From positions 496,001-560,000 of the forward strand of contig JAPDFW010000058.1 in assembly GCA_028826165.1 (NCBI GenBank): 64,000 nt of DNA. Direction: 5' to 3'. The stretch comes from Anaeramoeba ignava. Lineage: Eukaryota > Metamonada > Anaeramoebidae. Under the pieces are notes generated by a model that worked only from the letters and a program-made list of their open reading frames with translations, did not search any database and was not told the DNA's origin. This document shows positions 51,501-62,442 of the stretch, piece by piece. Numbering within the stretch: position 1 is the stretch's first letter; every line of letters starts with the position of its first letter. The translations under genes were made by a program, and so were the position numbers.

Positions 51501-52310
51501 ACTGATGATGTTCCAAGGTTGAATCCATAACCCCCTCTATATAGGTCTGGTTCTTGAATGAAATCTGAGCAATCGGTACTGTTATATTTGTTTGTTTCTC
51601 CAGAGAATATTACCATCAGTTTTCCATCGTCAGTAAATTTAAGTGAATCAACAGTGAAGTCTATATTTTTATTTAAAATATTTATTATATTTAAATTTAT
51701 TATTATTAAATTTATTATATTTATTATATTTATATTTATATTAAATTTATTATATTTATATTAAATTTATATTTATATTTATTATATTTATATTTATTAT
51801 ATTTATATTTTTTATATTTATATTAAATTTATTATATTTATATTTATTAAATTTATATTTATTAAATTTATATTTATATTATATTTATATTTATATTATA
51901 TTTATATTTATATTTATATTTATATTTATATTTATATTTATATTTATATTTATATTTATATTTATATTTATTATATTTATATTAAATTTATTATATTTAT
52001 ATTTATATTTATATTTTTTAATTTTATTTATTTTTTTTGCTTATTAAAAAAAATTTGCTTTTTTTTTTGTCAATTCTTCTTTTAAAAAAAAATTAAAAAA
52101 AAAATATAATTTTTTACCTGGACATTCATTATAAAACCAATAATCACAAGTATCTGTAGTTGGGCCTAAATAAGTTCCATTTACACATACTTGAATTGTG
52201 TCATTACAGCACCAACCCTGACCTCCATATTCTAGTGAAAGACAAGTTGGACAATCAGTTGAAAATCCTAATGTTATCAAAACAGAAAGAAGTAAGATCA
52301 CTCGCAACAT
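48548..52310 (-). CDS. REJ/GPS-domain adhesion-type receptor, single TM
   Basis: Exon 1 (52310-52118) has a signal peptide (MLRVILLLSVLITLGFSTDC) and a Cys-rich start. The repeat intron is 52117-51661; exon 2 is 51660-48548 (1,101 aa in all). The ectodomain has REJ/PKD-like beta-sandwich repeats (RVKRGDTLILQAIVSN...SYSYQWTMAG; TYKWTCEDDQG; LPANLLSLGRYYISL). A GAIN/GPS-type region follows, with Cys pattern CMSW...GCFL...CSCNHMSNFA; the H-M-S triplet (about 48,960) is the position of GPS autocleavage (HxT/S). One TM helix (AGAIAGGIIGGLAGAALIVG) is followed by KRRK and a ~90-residue tail. Polycystin-1 and adhesion GPCRs share REJ or GAIN-GPS parts but have many TMs; here there is one. Composition is clearly less AT-rich than neighbouring genes. 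Confidence 0.85.
51661..52117 (-). repeat. Intron of (TTTATA)n/(TTTATTATA)n repeats in the REJ gene
   Basis: Plus-strand ATTTATATTT and ATTATATTTA units fill 51665-52015; the rest is T- and A-rich. Donor GTAAAAAA, acceptor AATATAG. Confidence 0.85.
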
Positions 52311-52742
52311 TAGAGAATTATTGAAAAAAAAAAAAAATGAATTAATAAAAATTATAAAGAAAAGGAAATTAAAGAAAAGAAAAAAATGAAAAAATGAAAA
52401 AAAAAAAATTAAAAAAAAAATTAAAAAAAAAATTTTTTAAACAATTAAAAATTAACGAAATGCCGGCTAGTTGATCATTTAATTTATTTTTTTATTTCTT
52501 TTTATCTTCTTCTTCTTCTTCTTTTTTTTTTGTTTAATTTAGTTATTTTAATGTTATAATTTTATAAATAAAAATAAATTAAAAATAAAAAAATTAAATT
52601 AAAAAAAAATAATTTTTAAAATGAATTTGAGTTGGGAATTTGTTTTTAAATCTTTCTAAAAATTCCAAAAAAAAAATGAGAGAAAAAATATTTAAATTTT
52701 TTAATTTTTTTAATTTTCATTTTTTTCTTTTTTTTAAAAATT
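52311..52742. promoter_or_regulatory. Divergent spacer REJ gene / RRP1
   Basis: A minus-strand TTTTTCATTTTTTCATTTTTTTC lies at 52381-52400 and a plus-strand TTTTCATTTTTTTCTTTTT at 52716-52734. A single less AT-rich patch (ATGCCGGCTAGTTGATC, 52459-52475) stands out between them. No gene seen. Confidence 0.4.
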
Positions 52743-55005
52743 ATGCAAAAAAAATTAAATTCAAAATCAAATAATATTTTTAAAGATCTTGCAAGTAATA
52801 AACTTGAAACAAGAGAACAAGCAATAAATCAACTTCAATTCTGGTTTCAAAACACAGAAATAAATCAATTAGAAATGTTAAAATTATGGAAAGCATTATT
52901 TTATAATTTTTGGTTAAGTGACAAAACAGAATTTCAAGTGAAATTAATGAATAAAATAATTTCTCTCACAAAATTTATTCAAGAAGAGCATTTAATGCTA
53001 TTTCTTGAAGCATTTCTTATTACAATGCAAAGAGAATGGAAAGGAATCGATTTTTATCGTTTAGACAAATATTATCTTTTTATGAGAAAAATTATTGCTC
53101 ATTTTTTAAGTTTTCTTCTTTCAAAAAATTTTTCTCAAACTTGGATTCAGAAATTTGACCTTGTTTTATTTAATACTATTTTTAGTCCAAATAAAGATGA
53201 TCTTTCAAAAGGCGTTACTCTTCATATTATTTCTATTTTTGTTGAAGAATTACGAAAAAATTGTTTTGATATTTCTATTGAAGTAATTTAAATTTAAATT
53301 TTAATTTTAATTTTAATTTTAATTTTAATTTTAATTTTAATTTTAATTTTAATTTTAATTTTAATTTTAATTTTAATTTTAATTTTAATTTTAATTTTAA
53401 TTTTAAATTTTAATTTTAATTTTAATTTTAATTTTAATTTTAATTTTAATTTTAATTTTAATTTTAATTTTAATTTTAATTTTAATTTTAATTTTAATTT
53501 TAATTTTATTTTTTATTTTAATTTTAATTTTAATTTTAATTTTAAAATGAATTTTAATTTTAATTTTTAATTTTATTATTAGAATCTTTGTTCTATTCTT
53601 CAATCTTTTTGGAAATTAATTACTGAAACAAATGATTTTACAATTATACAATATGTTCAAAGAAATATTTTCCAAAAAATAATCTCTATTGATGCTGCAA
53701 ATATTTTAGAAACAAATAATCAAGAAAAAGAAAAAGAAAAACAAAATGAAAAACAAAATTCTCTTTTTAAATCAACTGAGGATCTTAAATTCTTTCTTAC
53801 AAATTTATCAGAATCTCTCCTTAAATTAGCATCTTCTCGGTAAAAAATATTCAATTTAAATATATATTTAAATAAATATTCAATTCAAATAAATATTTAA
53901 TTTAAATAAATATTCAATTCAAAATAAATATTTAATTCAAAATAAATATTCAATTCAAATAAATATTTAATTCAAAAAAAATATTCAATTCAAATAAATA
54001 TTCAATTCAATTTAATTCAAAAAAATATTCAATTTAAATAAATATTCAATTTAAATAAATATTCAATTTAAATAAATATTCAATTTAAAATAAATATTCA
54101 ATTCAAAATAAATATTTAATTCAAATTTAAAATATTTTAATTTAAATAAATATTTAATTTAAATAAATATTTAATTCAAAATAAATATTTAATTTAAATA
54201 AATATTCAATTCAAATAAATATTCAATTCAAATAAATATTCAATTTAAAATAAATATTCAATTCAATTCAATTCAAAATAAATATTTAATTCAAATAAAT
54301 ATTCAATTTAAATATTTAATTTAAATAAATATTCAATTTAAATAAATATTCAATTCAAATAAATATTCAATTCAATTCAATTTAATTCAAATAAATATTT
54401 AATTTAAATATTCAATTCAAAATAAATATTCAATTCAAATAAATATTTAATTTAAATAAATATTTAATTTAAATAAATATTCAATTCAAAATAAATATTC
54501 AATTTAAATAAATATTCAATTTAAATAAATATTCAATTCAAATAAATATTTAATTCAAAATAAATATTTAATTTAAATAAATATTCAATTCAAAATAAAT
54601 ATTTAATTTAAATAAATATTCAATTTAAAATAAATATTCAAATTAAATTAAATATTCAATTTAAAAAAAATATTTAATTTAAATAGAGAAATTGCTCAAG
54701 AAAATAGAAATCAATTATATTCTTTTCGTCAAAAAGTTTTATTGATAAAATCTCAAATTTGGCCAGATGAAATTCTTCCAAATGAAATTAAATCAAATTT
54801 AAAAAAAAGAAAAGAACCTAATTTTTCACAAATTGATATCCAAAAATTACTTGAAGAAACATCAAAAAATTTTGATAATACAAAACAATTCAATAAAGTT
54901 CAACCCAAAAAACTTAGAAAAAAAATAAGAAAGAAAAAAAACGAAAAAAAACCAAAAAACAGAAAAAATAGAAAAATCAAAAAAAAAACGAACAAATTTA
55001 ATTAA
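52743..55005 (+). CDS. RRP1: Ribosomal RNA processing protein 1 (RRP1/Nop52)
   Basis: Exons 52743-53282, 53583-53839 and 54687-55005 join in phase (371 aa). The N-terminal half is the Nop52 domain: FKDLASNKLETREQAINQL, LKLWKALFYNFWLSDK, QREWKGIDFYRLDKYYLFMR, SKGVTLHIISIFVEEL. The C-terminus is strongly basic (KKLRKKIRKKKNEKK). RRP1 acts in the nucleolus on internal-spacer processing for the 60S subunit. Intron 1 (53283-53582) is (TTTTAA)n; intron 2 (53840-54686) is an ~18-bp AAATAAATATTCAATTT array. Confidence 0.92.
53283..53582 (+). repeat. (TTTTAA)n hexamer in RRP1 intron 1
   Basis: About 45 nearly perfect TTTTAA units between donor GTAATTT and acceptor TTATTAG. Confidence 0.95.
53840..54686 (+). 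repeat. ~16-18-bp tandem repeat in RRP1 intron 2
   Basis: AATAAATATTCAATTTA/C variants fill 847 bp, donor GTAAAAAA, acceptor AAATAG. Confidence 0.92.
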
Positions 55006-55174
55006 ATTAAATTTAAATTAAATAATATAATAGAATTTTCTTCTCATTTTTAATAGAAAAATTCAAAAATTAAAAATTTAAATTCAAAATTAATCCATTT
55101 TTTTTTTGAATCATTTAATTGTGAAAAGCAAAAAAAAAATTAAGAAAAGAAAAAAAAAAGAAGAGGAATCAATT

Positions 55175-57283
55175 TTAAACCATTTCTAAATCATTCTCTT
55201 CATCATTAATTTTTTGTCTTCCATCAGTTTTTTGTCTTCTTTTCTTTCGATATCTTTGCATCATAATAATTCCTCCAATTAATAATCCAACTCCCATAAT
55301 TGAAACAAATACTCCAATCACAATATTTTGAGTTTGACCTGATTTATTATCTGTTGTTGGTGTTGGATTAGGAATTGAAGATGTTGTAACTGTTAATGTT
55401 GTTACTTCTCCACAAACTTCACTTGAATCACATGAAGAAACTTGAATTTCATATTCTTCATTTTCAATTTCTGCAATAAAGACTTTTTTGTTTGTTATTG
55501 ATTCATCATTTCCTGTATCATCTTTGTTTTTGGCTCGATAAGTGAAATTGTAATAATATGGATTGCTTGAACAGTTATTCGATGGAATCCAATCACATGT
55601 TATTGTAACTCCTTCAGAAACATGACATTCAAAGTTTTCTACTTTTTCAAAAAATGTTGAAATTCTTGTTTCAAATACTTCTCCTTGATCATCTCCTTGA
55701 CATGAATACGACCTACAAGCCCACATAGAAACAGAATAAATTTGTCCACATTCTAATTGATTAAGATATTGTGAAACTGTTGAATTTTGAATTGTTAAAG
55801 TTGATGGTGTTGCTTGTGTTTTTGCTTTATAATCCATTGTGTAATGATTGAAATTAGGTGAATTTCCTTTTATTGGAACATCAGGAATATCCCAAGAAAC
55901 ATTAAATGAACGAGTTGTTCTGTTTTTTAATTTGAAATTTTTGATAGAATCAATTCTTGTTGTTAAATTATGAAAGGAAGATGGATCACCACATTGCATT
56001 GTTAAATTATCACATCCTCGAATTTGGATTGAATAATTAACATTTCCACTTATATTATGATAATTTGATGAATTGAAATTTTGATAAAGAGTTGAACCTT
56101 GAACATTTGGTGATGTGATATTAGTCCAATTTGATCCATAATTGATTTGATAAACAATTTCTCTTGAAAAATCAATTTTATCCCAATAACATGAAAAAGA
56201 TGAATATAAGGGATTGCATGCCACAATATCAACTTGAGGAATGAAAAGAGATTGATAAAGAAATACTTGATCTGAACTTGGTGCTCCAATAACTACATAA
56301 TTTGTTGCAATACTAACACTTCTTCCAAATTTTGATAAATTTGTTTCATTTAATACTTTTTCATTATTCCAATCACTTCCATCATATCTGTAAATAAATG
56401 TTTGATTGAAATGAGGTGCTCCAATAACTGTAACATTTGTTGAAACTGAAACACTTTTTCCAAATTGTGATGAAATATCTTGAGTTAATACTTTTTCATT
56501 ATTCCAATCAATTCCATCGTATCTGTAAATGAATACTTCACTCATATTTGGTGCTCCAATAACTGTAACATTTGTTGAAACTGCAACACTTGAACCAAAA
56601 CTTAATGAATTTGATTGAGTTATTTCTTTATCAAGATTCCAATCACTTCCGTTATATCTGTAAATAAATGATTGATTTGAACCTGGAGCTCCAATAACTG
56701 TAACATTTGTTGAAACTGAAACACTTTTTCCAAATTGAGATGAAATTGATTGATTTAAAGTTTTTTCAAGATACCAATCACCATTATCATATCTATAAAT
56801 GAATGATTCACTTGAATCTGGAGCTCCAATAACTGTAACATTTGTTGAAACTGCAACACTTGAACCAAAACTTGGTGAATTTGATTGATTTAGTACTTTA
56901 TTAAGATTCCAATCAGTTCCATTATGTCTGTAAATAAATGATTGATTTGAACCTGGAGCTCCAATAACAATAACATTTCCTGAAACTGCAACACTTTTTC
57001 CAAATTGAGATGAATTTGATTGATTTAAAACTTTTTCAAGAATGAAATTTGAATCAATTTTTCGATAAACATTAACTTTTTCGAAAGAATAATTTGAAAT
57101 CACAAGAATATTTTGAGAAACATCAACACTCCATCCAAAATTTGATAAATTTTGACTTGATGAAAAAGTATCCAATAAGTACCAATCACCATTTGCAGAT
57201 TTTAGATAATCAACTTCTTCTTTTTGAGATTGAACTATTCCAAAAACACACAATATTATTATAAAAATAATAATTTTCTTCAT
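55175..57283 (-). CDS. FG-GAP propeller/FN3 type I receptor, copy A
   Basis: 702 aa, intronless. Signal peptide MKKIIIFIIILCVFGIVQS; seven FG-GAP-like blades, each FG(K/S/W/R)SV(A/S)VS-N-V-VIGAP-(x)n-FIYR-(x)n-DW, as in an integrin-alpha-type seven-bladed propeller. About three FN3-like modules follow (SFSCYWDK, SFNVSWDI, ITCDWIP). One TM (IVIGVFVSIMGVGLLIGGII), a basic YRKKRRQK stop and a tail ending DEENDLEMV complete it. Many NxS/T sites suggest a glycosylated surface protein, possibly adhesive (inference). Nearly identical to copy B 2,697 bp away. Unlike most genes here it has no TTTCATTTTT element near its start. Confidence 0.9.
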   Translation of the reverse strand: MKKIIIFIIILCVFGIVQSQKEEVDYLKSANGDWYLLDTFSSSQNLSNFGWSVDVSQNILVISNYSFEKVNVYRKIDSNFILEKVLNQSNSSQFGKSVAVSGNVIVIGAPGSNQSFIYRHNGTDWNLNKVLNQSNSPSFGSSVAVSTNVTVIGAPDSSESFIYRYDNGDWYLEKTLNQSISSQFGKSVSVSTNVTVIGAPGSNQSFIYRYNGSDWNLDKEITQSNSLSFGSSVAVSTNVTVIGAPNMSEVFIYRYDGIDWNNEKVLTQDISSQFGKSVSVSTNVTVIGAPHFNQTFIYRYDGSDWNNEKVLNETNLSKFGRSVSIATNYVVIGAPSSDQVFLYQSLFIPQVDIVACNPLYSSFSCYWDKIDFSREIVYQINYGSNWTNITSPNVQGSTLYQNFNSSNYHNISGNVNYSIQIRGCDNLTMQCGDPSSFHNLTTRIDSIKNFKLKNRTTRSFNVSWDIPDVPIKGNSPNFNHYTMDYKAKTQATPSTLTIQNSTVSQYLNQLECGQIYSVSMWACRSYSCQGDDQGEVFETRISTFFEKVENFECHVSEGVTITCDWIPSNNCSSNPYYYNFTYRAKNKDDTGNDESITNKKVFIAEIENEEYEIQVSSCDSSEVCGEVTTLTVTTSSIPNPTPTTDNKSGQTQNIVIGVFVSIMGVGLLIGGIIMMQRYRKKRRQKTDGRQKINDEENDLEMV

Positions 57284-57871
57284 TTGTTTGTTTACTATTT
57301 TATTTTAATTAAATTTAATTTAGATTAAATCAAAAATAATTTAAATTTTAAATTATTTATTATTTATTACCTTTTCTTTTTGATTAAAGAATTGAAAAAC
57401 TAAGTAAAAATCCAAAAAAAAAAATAAAAATTCAAAATAAAAAAATAAAAAGAAACATGAATATTAATTAATAGTGAATCATCATTAAATTTAAATTGAT
57501 CATAATTAATAAATAAAAATACTAACCCCTTTAAATAAAAAAAAAAGTTTTTTTTTTCCAAATCATTAAATAATTTAATTCAAATTTGCCATTTTCATAA
57601 ATTAAAAATTATATAAATTAAAAATAAAAACAACAAAGAAAAACAATTCCTTTTTTATTTTATTTTAGAAATTATTAAATTTAAATTGATCTCTTTCAAA
57701 AAAAAAAAACAAAAATTAAAAAAAGATCAGAATTAATTGAGGAAATTAAAATTTTTCTTCTTTATTCAATGATTGAAATTTTCCAAATTGAAAAAAAAAA
57801 GGAAAATTGTAAAAGAAGAAAAATCCAAAAAAAAAATTAAGAAAAGAAAAAAAAAAGAAGAGGAATCAATT
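57284..57871. repeat. Spacer between FG-GAP copies, duplicated at 59981-60520
   Basis: The sequence around ACTAACCCCTTTAAATAAAA (57521-) and the flanks recur beyond copy B at ~60270-. This shows that promoter and 3' flank were duplicated with the gene. No other gene seen. Confidence 0.85.
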
Positions 57872-59980
57872 TTAAACCATTTCTAAATCATTCTCTTCAT
57901 CATTAATTTTTTGTCTTCCATCATCCTGTTGTCTTCTTGCCTTTCGATATTTTTTAACCATAATAACTCCTATAATTAATATTCCAACTCCCATAATTGA
58001 AACAAATACTCCAATCACAATGGTTGTAGTTTGACCTGATTTATTATCTGTTGTTGGTGTTGGATCAGGAATTGAAGATGTTGTAACTGTTAATGTTGTT
58101 ACTTCTCCACAAACTCCATTTGAATCACATGAAGAAACTTGAATTTCATATTCTTCATTTTCAACTTCTGCAATAAAGACTTTTTTGTTTGTTATTGATT
58201 CATCATTTCCTGTATCATTTTCATTTTTGGCTCGATAAGTGAAATTGTAATAATATGGATTATTTGAACAGTTATTCGATGGAATCCAATCACATGTTAT
58301 TGTAACTCCTTCAGAAACATGACATTCAAAGTTTTCTACTTTTTCAAAAAATGTTGAAATTCTTGTTTCAAATACTTCTCCTTGATCATCTCCTTGACAT
58401 GAAGGTGATCCACAAGCCCACATAGAAACAGAATAAATTTGTCCACATTCTAATTGATTAAGATATTGTGAAACTGTTGAATTTTGAATTGTTAGATTTG
58501 ATGGTGTTGCTTGTGTTTTTGCTTTATAATCCATTGTGTAATGATTGAAATTAGGTGAATTTCCTTTTATTGGAACATCAGGAATATCCCAAGAAACATT
58601 AAATGAACGAGTTGTTCTGTTTTTTAATTTGAAATTCTTGATAGAATCAATTCTTGTTGTTAAATTATGAAAGGAAGATGGATCACCACATTGCATTGTT
58701 AAATTATCACATCCTCGAATTTGGATTGAATAATTAACATTTCCACTTATATTATGATAATTTGATGAAGTGAAATTTTGATAAAGAGTTGAATTTTGAA
58801 CATTTGGTGATGTGATATTAGTCCAATTTGATCCATAATTGATTTGATAAACAATTTCTCTTGAAAAATCAATTTTATCCCAATAACATGAAAAAGATGA
58901 ATATAAAGAACTGCAATTTTGCATATCAACTTGAGGAATGAAAAGAGATTGATAAAGAAATACTTGATCTGAACTTGGTGCTCCAATAACTACATAATTT
59001 GTTGCAATACTAACACTTCTTCCAAATTTTGATAAATTTGTTTCATTTAATACTTTTTCATTATTCCAATCACTTCCATCATATCTGTAAATAAATGTTT
59101 GATTGAAATGAGGTGCTCCAATAACTGTAACATTTGTTGAAACTGAAACACTTTTTCCAAATTGTGATGAAATATCTTGAGTTAATACTTTTTCATTATT
59201 CCAATCAATTCCATCGTATCTGTAAATGAATACTTCACTCATATTTGGTGCTCCAATAACTGTAACATCTTTTGAAACTGCAACACTTGAACCAAAACTT
59301 AATGAATTTGATTGAGTTATTTCTTTATCAATATTCCAATCACTTCCGTTATGTCTGTAAATAAATGATTGATTTGAACCTGGAGCTCCAATAACTGTAA
59401 CATTTGTTGAAACTGAAACACTTTTTCCAAATTGAGATGAAATTGATTGATTTAAAGTTTTTTCAAGATACCAATCACCATTATCATATCTATAAATGAA
59501 TGATTCACTTGAATCTGGAGCTCCAATAACTGTAACATTTGTTGAAACTGCAACACTTGAACCAAAACTTGGTGAATTTGATTGATTTAGTACTTTATTA
59601 AGATTCCAATCAGTTCCATTATGTCTGTAAATAAATGATTGATTTGAACCTGGAGCTCCAATAACAATAACATTTCCTGAAACTGCAACACTTTTTCCAA
59701 ATTGAGATGAATTTGATTGATTTAAAACTTTTTCAAGAATGAAATTTGAATCAGTTTTTCGATAAACATTAACTTTTTCGAAAGAATAATTTGAAATCAC
59801 AAGAACATTTTGAGAAACATCAACACTCCATCCAAAATTTGATAAATTTTGACTTGATGAAAAAGTATCCAATAAGTACCAATCACCATTTGCAGATTTT
59901 AGATAATCAACTTCTTCTTTTTGAGATTGAACTATTCCAAAAACACACAATATTATTATAAAAATAATAATTTTCTTCAT
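57872..59980 (-). CDS. FG-GAP propeller/FN3 type I receptor, copy B
   Basis: 702 aa, same architecture and start as copy A. Most of the propeller is identical. Changes cluster at the first FN3 (VDMQNCSS instead of VDIVACNP), a loop (GSPSCQ for RSYSCQ), and especially the membrane region and juxtamembrane tail (VGILIIGVIMVKKYRKARRQ for VGLLIGGIIMMQRYRKKRRQ). The last ten residues are unchanged. It is a recent tandem duplicate with an intact frame, so both copies are probably functional. Confidence 0.9.
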   Translation of the reverse strand: MKKIIIFIIILCVFGIVQSQKEEVDYLKSANGDWYLLDTFSSSQNLSNFGWSVDVSQNVLVISNYSFEKVNVYRKTDSNFILEKVLNQSNSSQFGKSVAVSGNVIVIGAPGSNQSFIYRHNGTDWNLNKVLNQSNSPSFGSSVAVSTNVTVIGAPDSSESFIYRYDNGDWYLEKTLNQSISSQFGKSVSVSTNVTVIGAPGSNQSFIYRHNGSDWNIDKEITQSNSLSFGSSVAVSKDVTVIGAPNMSEVFIYRYDGIDWNNEKVLTQDISSQFGKSVSVSTNVTVIGAPHFNQTFIYRYDGSDWNNEKVLNETNLSKFGRSVSIATNYVVIGAPSSDQVFLYQSLFIPQVDMQNCSSLYSSFSCYWDKIDFSREIVYQINYGSNWTNITSPNVQNSTLYQNFTSSNYHNISGNVNYSIQIRGCDNLTMQCGDPSSFHNLTTRIDSIKNFKLKNRTTRSFNVSWDIPDVPIKGNSPNFNHYTMDYKAKTQATPSNLTIQNSTVSQYLNQLECGQIYSVSMWACGSPSCQGDDQGEVFETRISTFFEKVENFECHVSEGVTITCDWIPSNNCSNNPYYYNFTYRAKNENDTGNDESITNKKVFIAEVENEEYEIQVSSCDSNGVCGEVTTLTVTTSSIPDPTPTTDNKSGQTTTIVIGVFVSIMGVGILIIGVIMVKKYRKARRQQDDGRQKINDEENDLEMV

Positions 59981-60837
59981 TTGTTTGTTTACTATTTTAT
60001 TTTAATTAGATTTAATTTAGATTAAATCAAAATTAATTTAAATTTTAATTTATTTATTATTTATTACCTTTTCTTTTTGATTAAAGAATTGAAAAACTAA
60101 GTAAAAATCCAAAAAAAAAAATAAAAATTCAAAATAAAAAAATTTTTTTCTTTTAAGCTTTGGTAACTCAAAAAATAAAAACAAAAAAAGAATGAAAGAA
60201 ACATGAATACACATCATTAATGAATCATCATTAAATTTGAATTGATTTTCTTTTAAGCCATCCATAATAAAAATACTAACCCCTTTAAATAAAAAAAAAA
60301 GTTTTTTTTTTCCAAATCATTAAATAATTTAATTCAAATTTGCCATTTTCTTAAATTAAAAATTATATAAATTAAAAATAAAAACAACAAAGAAAAACAA
60401 TTCCTTTTTTATTTTATTTTAGAAATTATTAAATTTAAATTGATCTCTTTCAAAAAAAAAAACAAAAATTAAAAAAAGATCAGAATTTTGTCAAATCATT
60501 ATAATTTCAAAAAAAAAAGAAATAAAAAAAGAATATAAAGCTTTAGAGATTGCTATTTGATTTAATAAATAACAAATTTTAAAAAAGGAAAAAAAGATAA
60601 AAAGAATAAAGTTTATGAAGAAATTGATTTAGAATGAACACCTTTTGAAAATTTTTAAATTGATTGAAATTGGTGTTTCGAAAAATGTTTACTTGATTTC
60701 TCCTATTTTTTTCAAATCTGTGGAACTTTTTTATATGGAATGAGTCATATTTAATAATAATTTTAAATAATTAAATCAAAAATGATTTTAATTTAATTTA
60801 TATTATTTCAAAGTTTAATTTATTTTTGATTGCTAGA
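59981..60837. other. Upstream region of FG-GAP copy B and spacer to the BTB-TLDc gene
   Basis: 59981-60520 is the duplicated flank, with a local insertion at ~60137-60270 compared with copy A (contains TTTTCTTTTAAGCTTTGG). 60520-60837 is unique, AT-rich, and shows no coding signal. Confidence 0.6.
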
Positions 60838-62304
60838 TCATAAAAAAAAAGTTTCCAGAATTTCAACTTTACAAAATTTATCATTTCCAATAAAATAATT
60901 TGAAGGATCTTTTGAATCTAAGAAAGAGGAAGTTGAGGAGGAATAAATCTTTTTCAGGATTACAGAAGCAATTTTGAGGTTTGGATGGATCAAAAATGCA
61001 TCACCAAAAGCAGGACCAATTTCAAAACATAAACCAACAGCAAATTTAGCCTTTTTTGGATTGAGAGTGAATTTTTTAGGGGAAGAATTGCGGTGGTTTT
61101 TCAAAGAGAAAACAAAAGCATTTGGGTCTTTTATCCAGTTGAAAGGAGACTCGCTTGAACAGTACCATTTTGATTTGTCATGAGTCCATCCGTATTGAGA
61201 AAACCCTCCAAAAATAAACCCTTGTGTTGTTTTCACGATAACTAGCGATTTGCCTTTGTTATCACAAATTTGGTGCCATTTTTGAGAATTCCATCCGTTT
61301 TGTGAAGTTGAAAAACCAAGTTTCATTTTGGATAAAAATTGGGAATCGGGAATCCATTCTCTCAATTTCTGGAAATACTTTTTGTTCAGGATTTCTGATT
61401 GAGGCCATCTTGTTCTTGATTGGAAAATAAGAGTGTTCCCAAAATCCTTTGCCTTTTCCTGCTTGAATTTATCGATGAATTCGTCAAAAGCATCATCTCT
61501 AATGATCGACAACCAAGAAAGGAACTCATCCATTTGCTGAGAAATATTGTTTGGAACTAAGCCGAGTTGAAGCACTTTTTCAAAGTTACTTTTGGAGAAA
61601 TCAACAAATCGAATTTTGTGATGCAGATTTGACAGGCAATCCTTAAGAGATTCTTTATCTTTTTCTTTCATTTGTGTATATTGCATATTCGAGTTGATTT
61701 TCTTTCTCCCCCATCGGATTAGGGCTTGATAGATGGCGATTTCGTCTGTTTTTAATATGTCGTTTGACAAAACTCTGTCTAAATGAGGTTCTTCAAGTTC
61801 GTAAAAAAAGGGTGTTTTAATAAACTCGTCAAAATGTGTTGAAATGAATTCAAAACAGAAATCTGTCAATTTAGACAAATTGTTTGATTGTGAAAATTTA
61901 AGAATTTCAACAACAGTTTTGACAGTGCAATAGTATTCAAAAAAATGCAGAGTTTGTTGTTCTAAATCCTGAATTGAATACTTTGTTGAAAAAAGATAAA
62001 TATCAAAAGCATTTTCTGAGTTGATTCCAATTTTGCCAGTATATAAATAGTTCAAAACAACCGAAACAGTTGAATTTGAAGCATCTTCCAAAAATATTTT
62101 CCCTTCTTGATATTCTTTTGAGTTGGAACTGAATAATTTGCGGAAGTATTCATTCCTCGCAGCAAGAATTGCTTTGTGGCATTTGAATGTTGTATCTTTT
62201 TCGTTTGATTTGCAGATGATTTCGAAATCACTATAAGTTTCTTGTTTTTGATCTAATAAAAATGCTAAATTTTCAGAAAGATTTGCCAAATTATTAAAAA
62301 ACAT
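60838..62304 (-). CDS. BTB-BACK-TLDc protein
   Basis: 488 aa, intronless, unbroken. BTB: SDFEIICKSN...TFKCHKAILAARNEYFRKLF and VVLNYLYTGKIGI. BACK-like helices follow (FEYYCTVKTVVEILKFSQ, EEPHLDRVLSND, YQALIRWGRKK). The TLDc domain has LREWIPDSQFLSKMKLGFS, WHQICDNKGKSLVIVKT, FIFGGFSQYGW, DPNAFVFSLKN, KFAVGLCFEIGPAFGDAF, ending KVEILETFFL. This copy lacks the N/Q insert and coiled coil of its paralogues and uses less AT-biased codons; it serves as the reference showing that the frames of the other two are broken. Probable Cullin-3 adaptor-type or stress-related protein by family; substrate unknown. Confidence 0.92.
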   Translation of the reverse strand: MFFNNLANLSENLAFLLDQKQETYSDFEIICKSNEKDTTFKCHKAILAARNEYFRKLFSSNSKEYQEGKIFLEDASNSTVSVVLNYLYTGKIGINSENAFDIYLFSTKYSIQDLEQQTLHFFEYYCTVKTVVEILKFSQSNNLSKLTDFCFEFISTHFDEFIKTPFFYELEEPHLDRVLSNDILKTDEIAIYQALIRWGRKKINSNMQYTQMKEKDKESLKDCLSNLHHKIRFVDFSKSNFEKVLQLGLVPNNISQQMDEFLSWLSIIRDDAFDEFIDKFKQEKAKDFGNTLIFQSRTRWPQSEILNKKYFQKLREWIPDSQFLSKMKLGFSTSQNGWNSQKWHQICDNKGKSLVIVKTTQGFIFGGFSQYGWTHDKSKWYCSSESPFNWIKDPNAFVFSLKNHRNSSPKKFTLNPKKAKFAVGLCFEIGPAFGDAFLIHPNLKIASVILKKIYSSSTSSFLDSKDPSNYFIGNDKFCKVEILETFFL

Positions 62305-62324
62305 TTAAAAGAAATTGAAAAAGA

Positions 62325-62342
62325 AAAATGAAAAAAAAAAAG
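62325..62342 (-). promoter_or_regulatory. Initiator-like element before BTB-TLDc copy 3
   Basis: On the minus strand, TTTTTTTTTTCATTTTTC lies about 20-38 bases upstream of ATG 62304. Confidence 0.4.
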
Positions 62343-62442
62343 TGTGAAAAAATCGGAAAAAAATTTAATCTAGATGAATATTTATCAAAAATCCAAAAAA
62401 ATCAAAATAATAATAATAATAATATTATTAATATATTCATAT

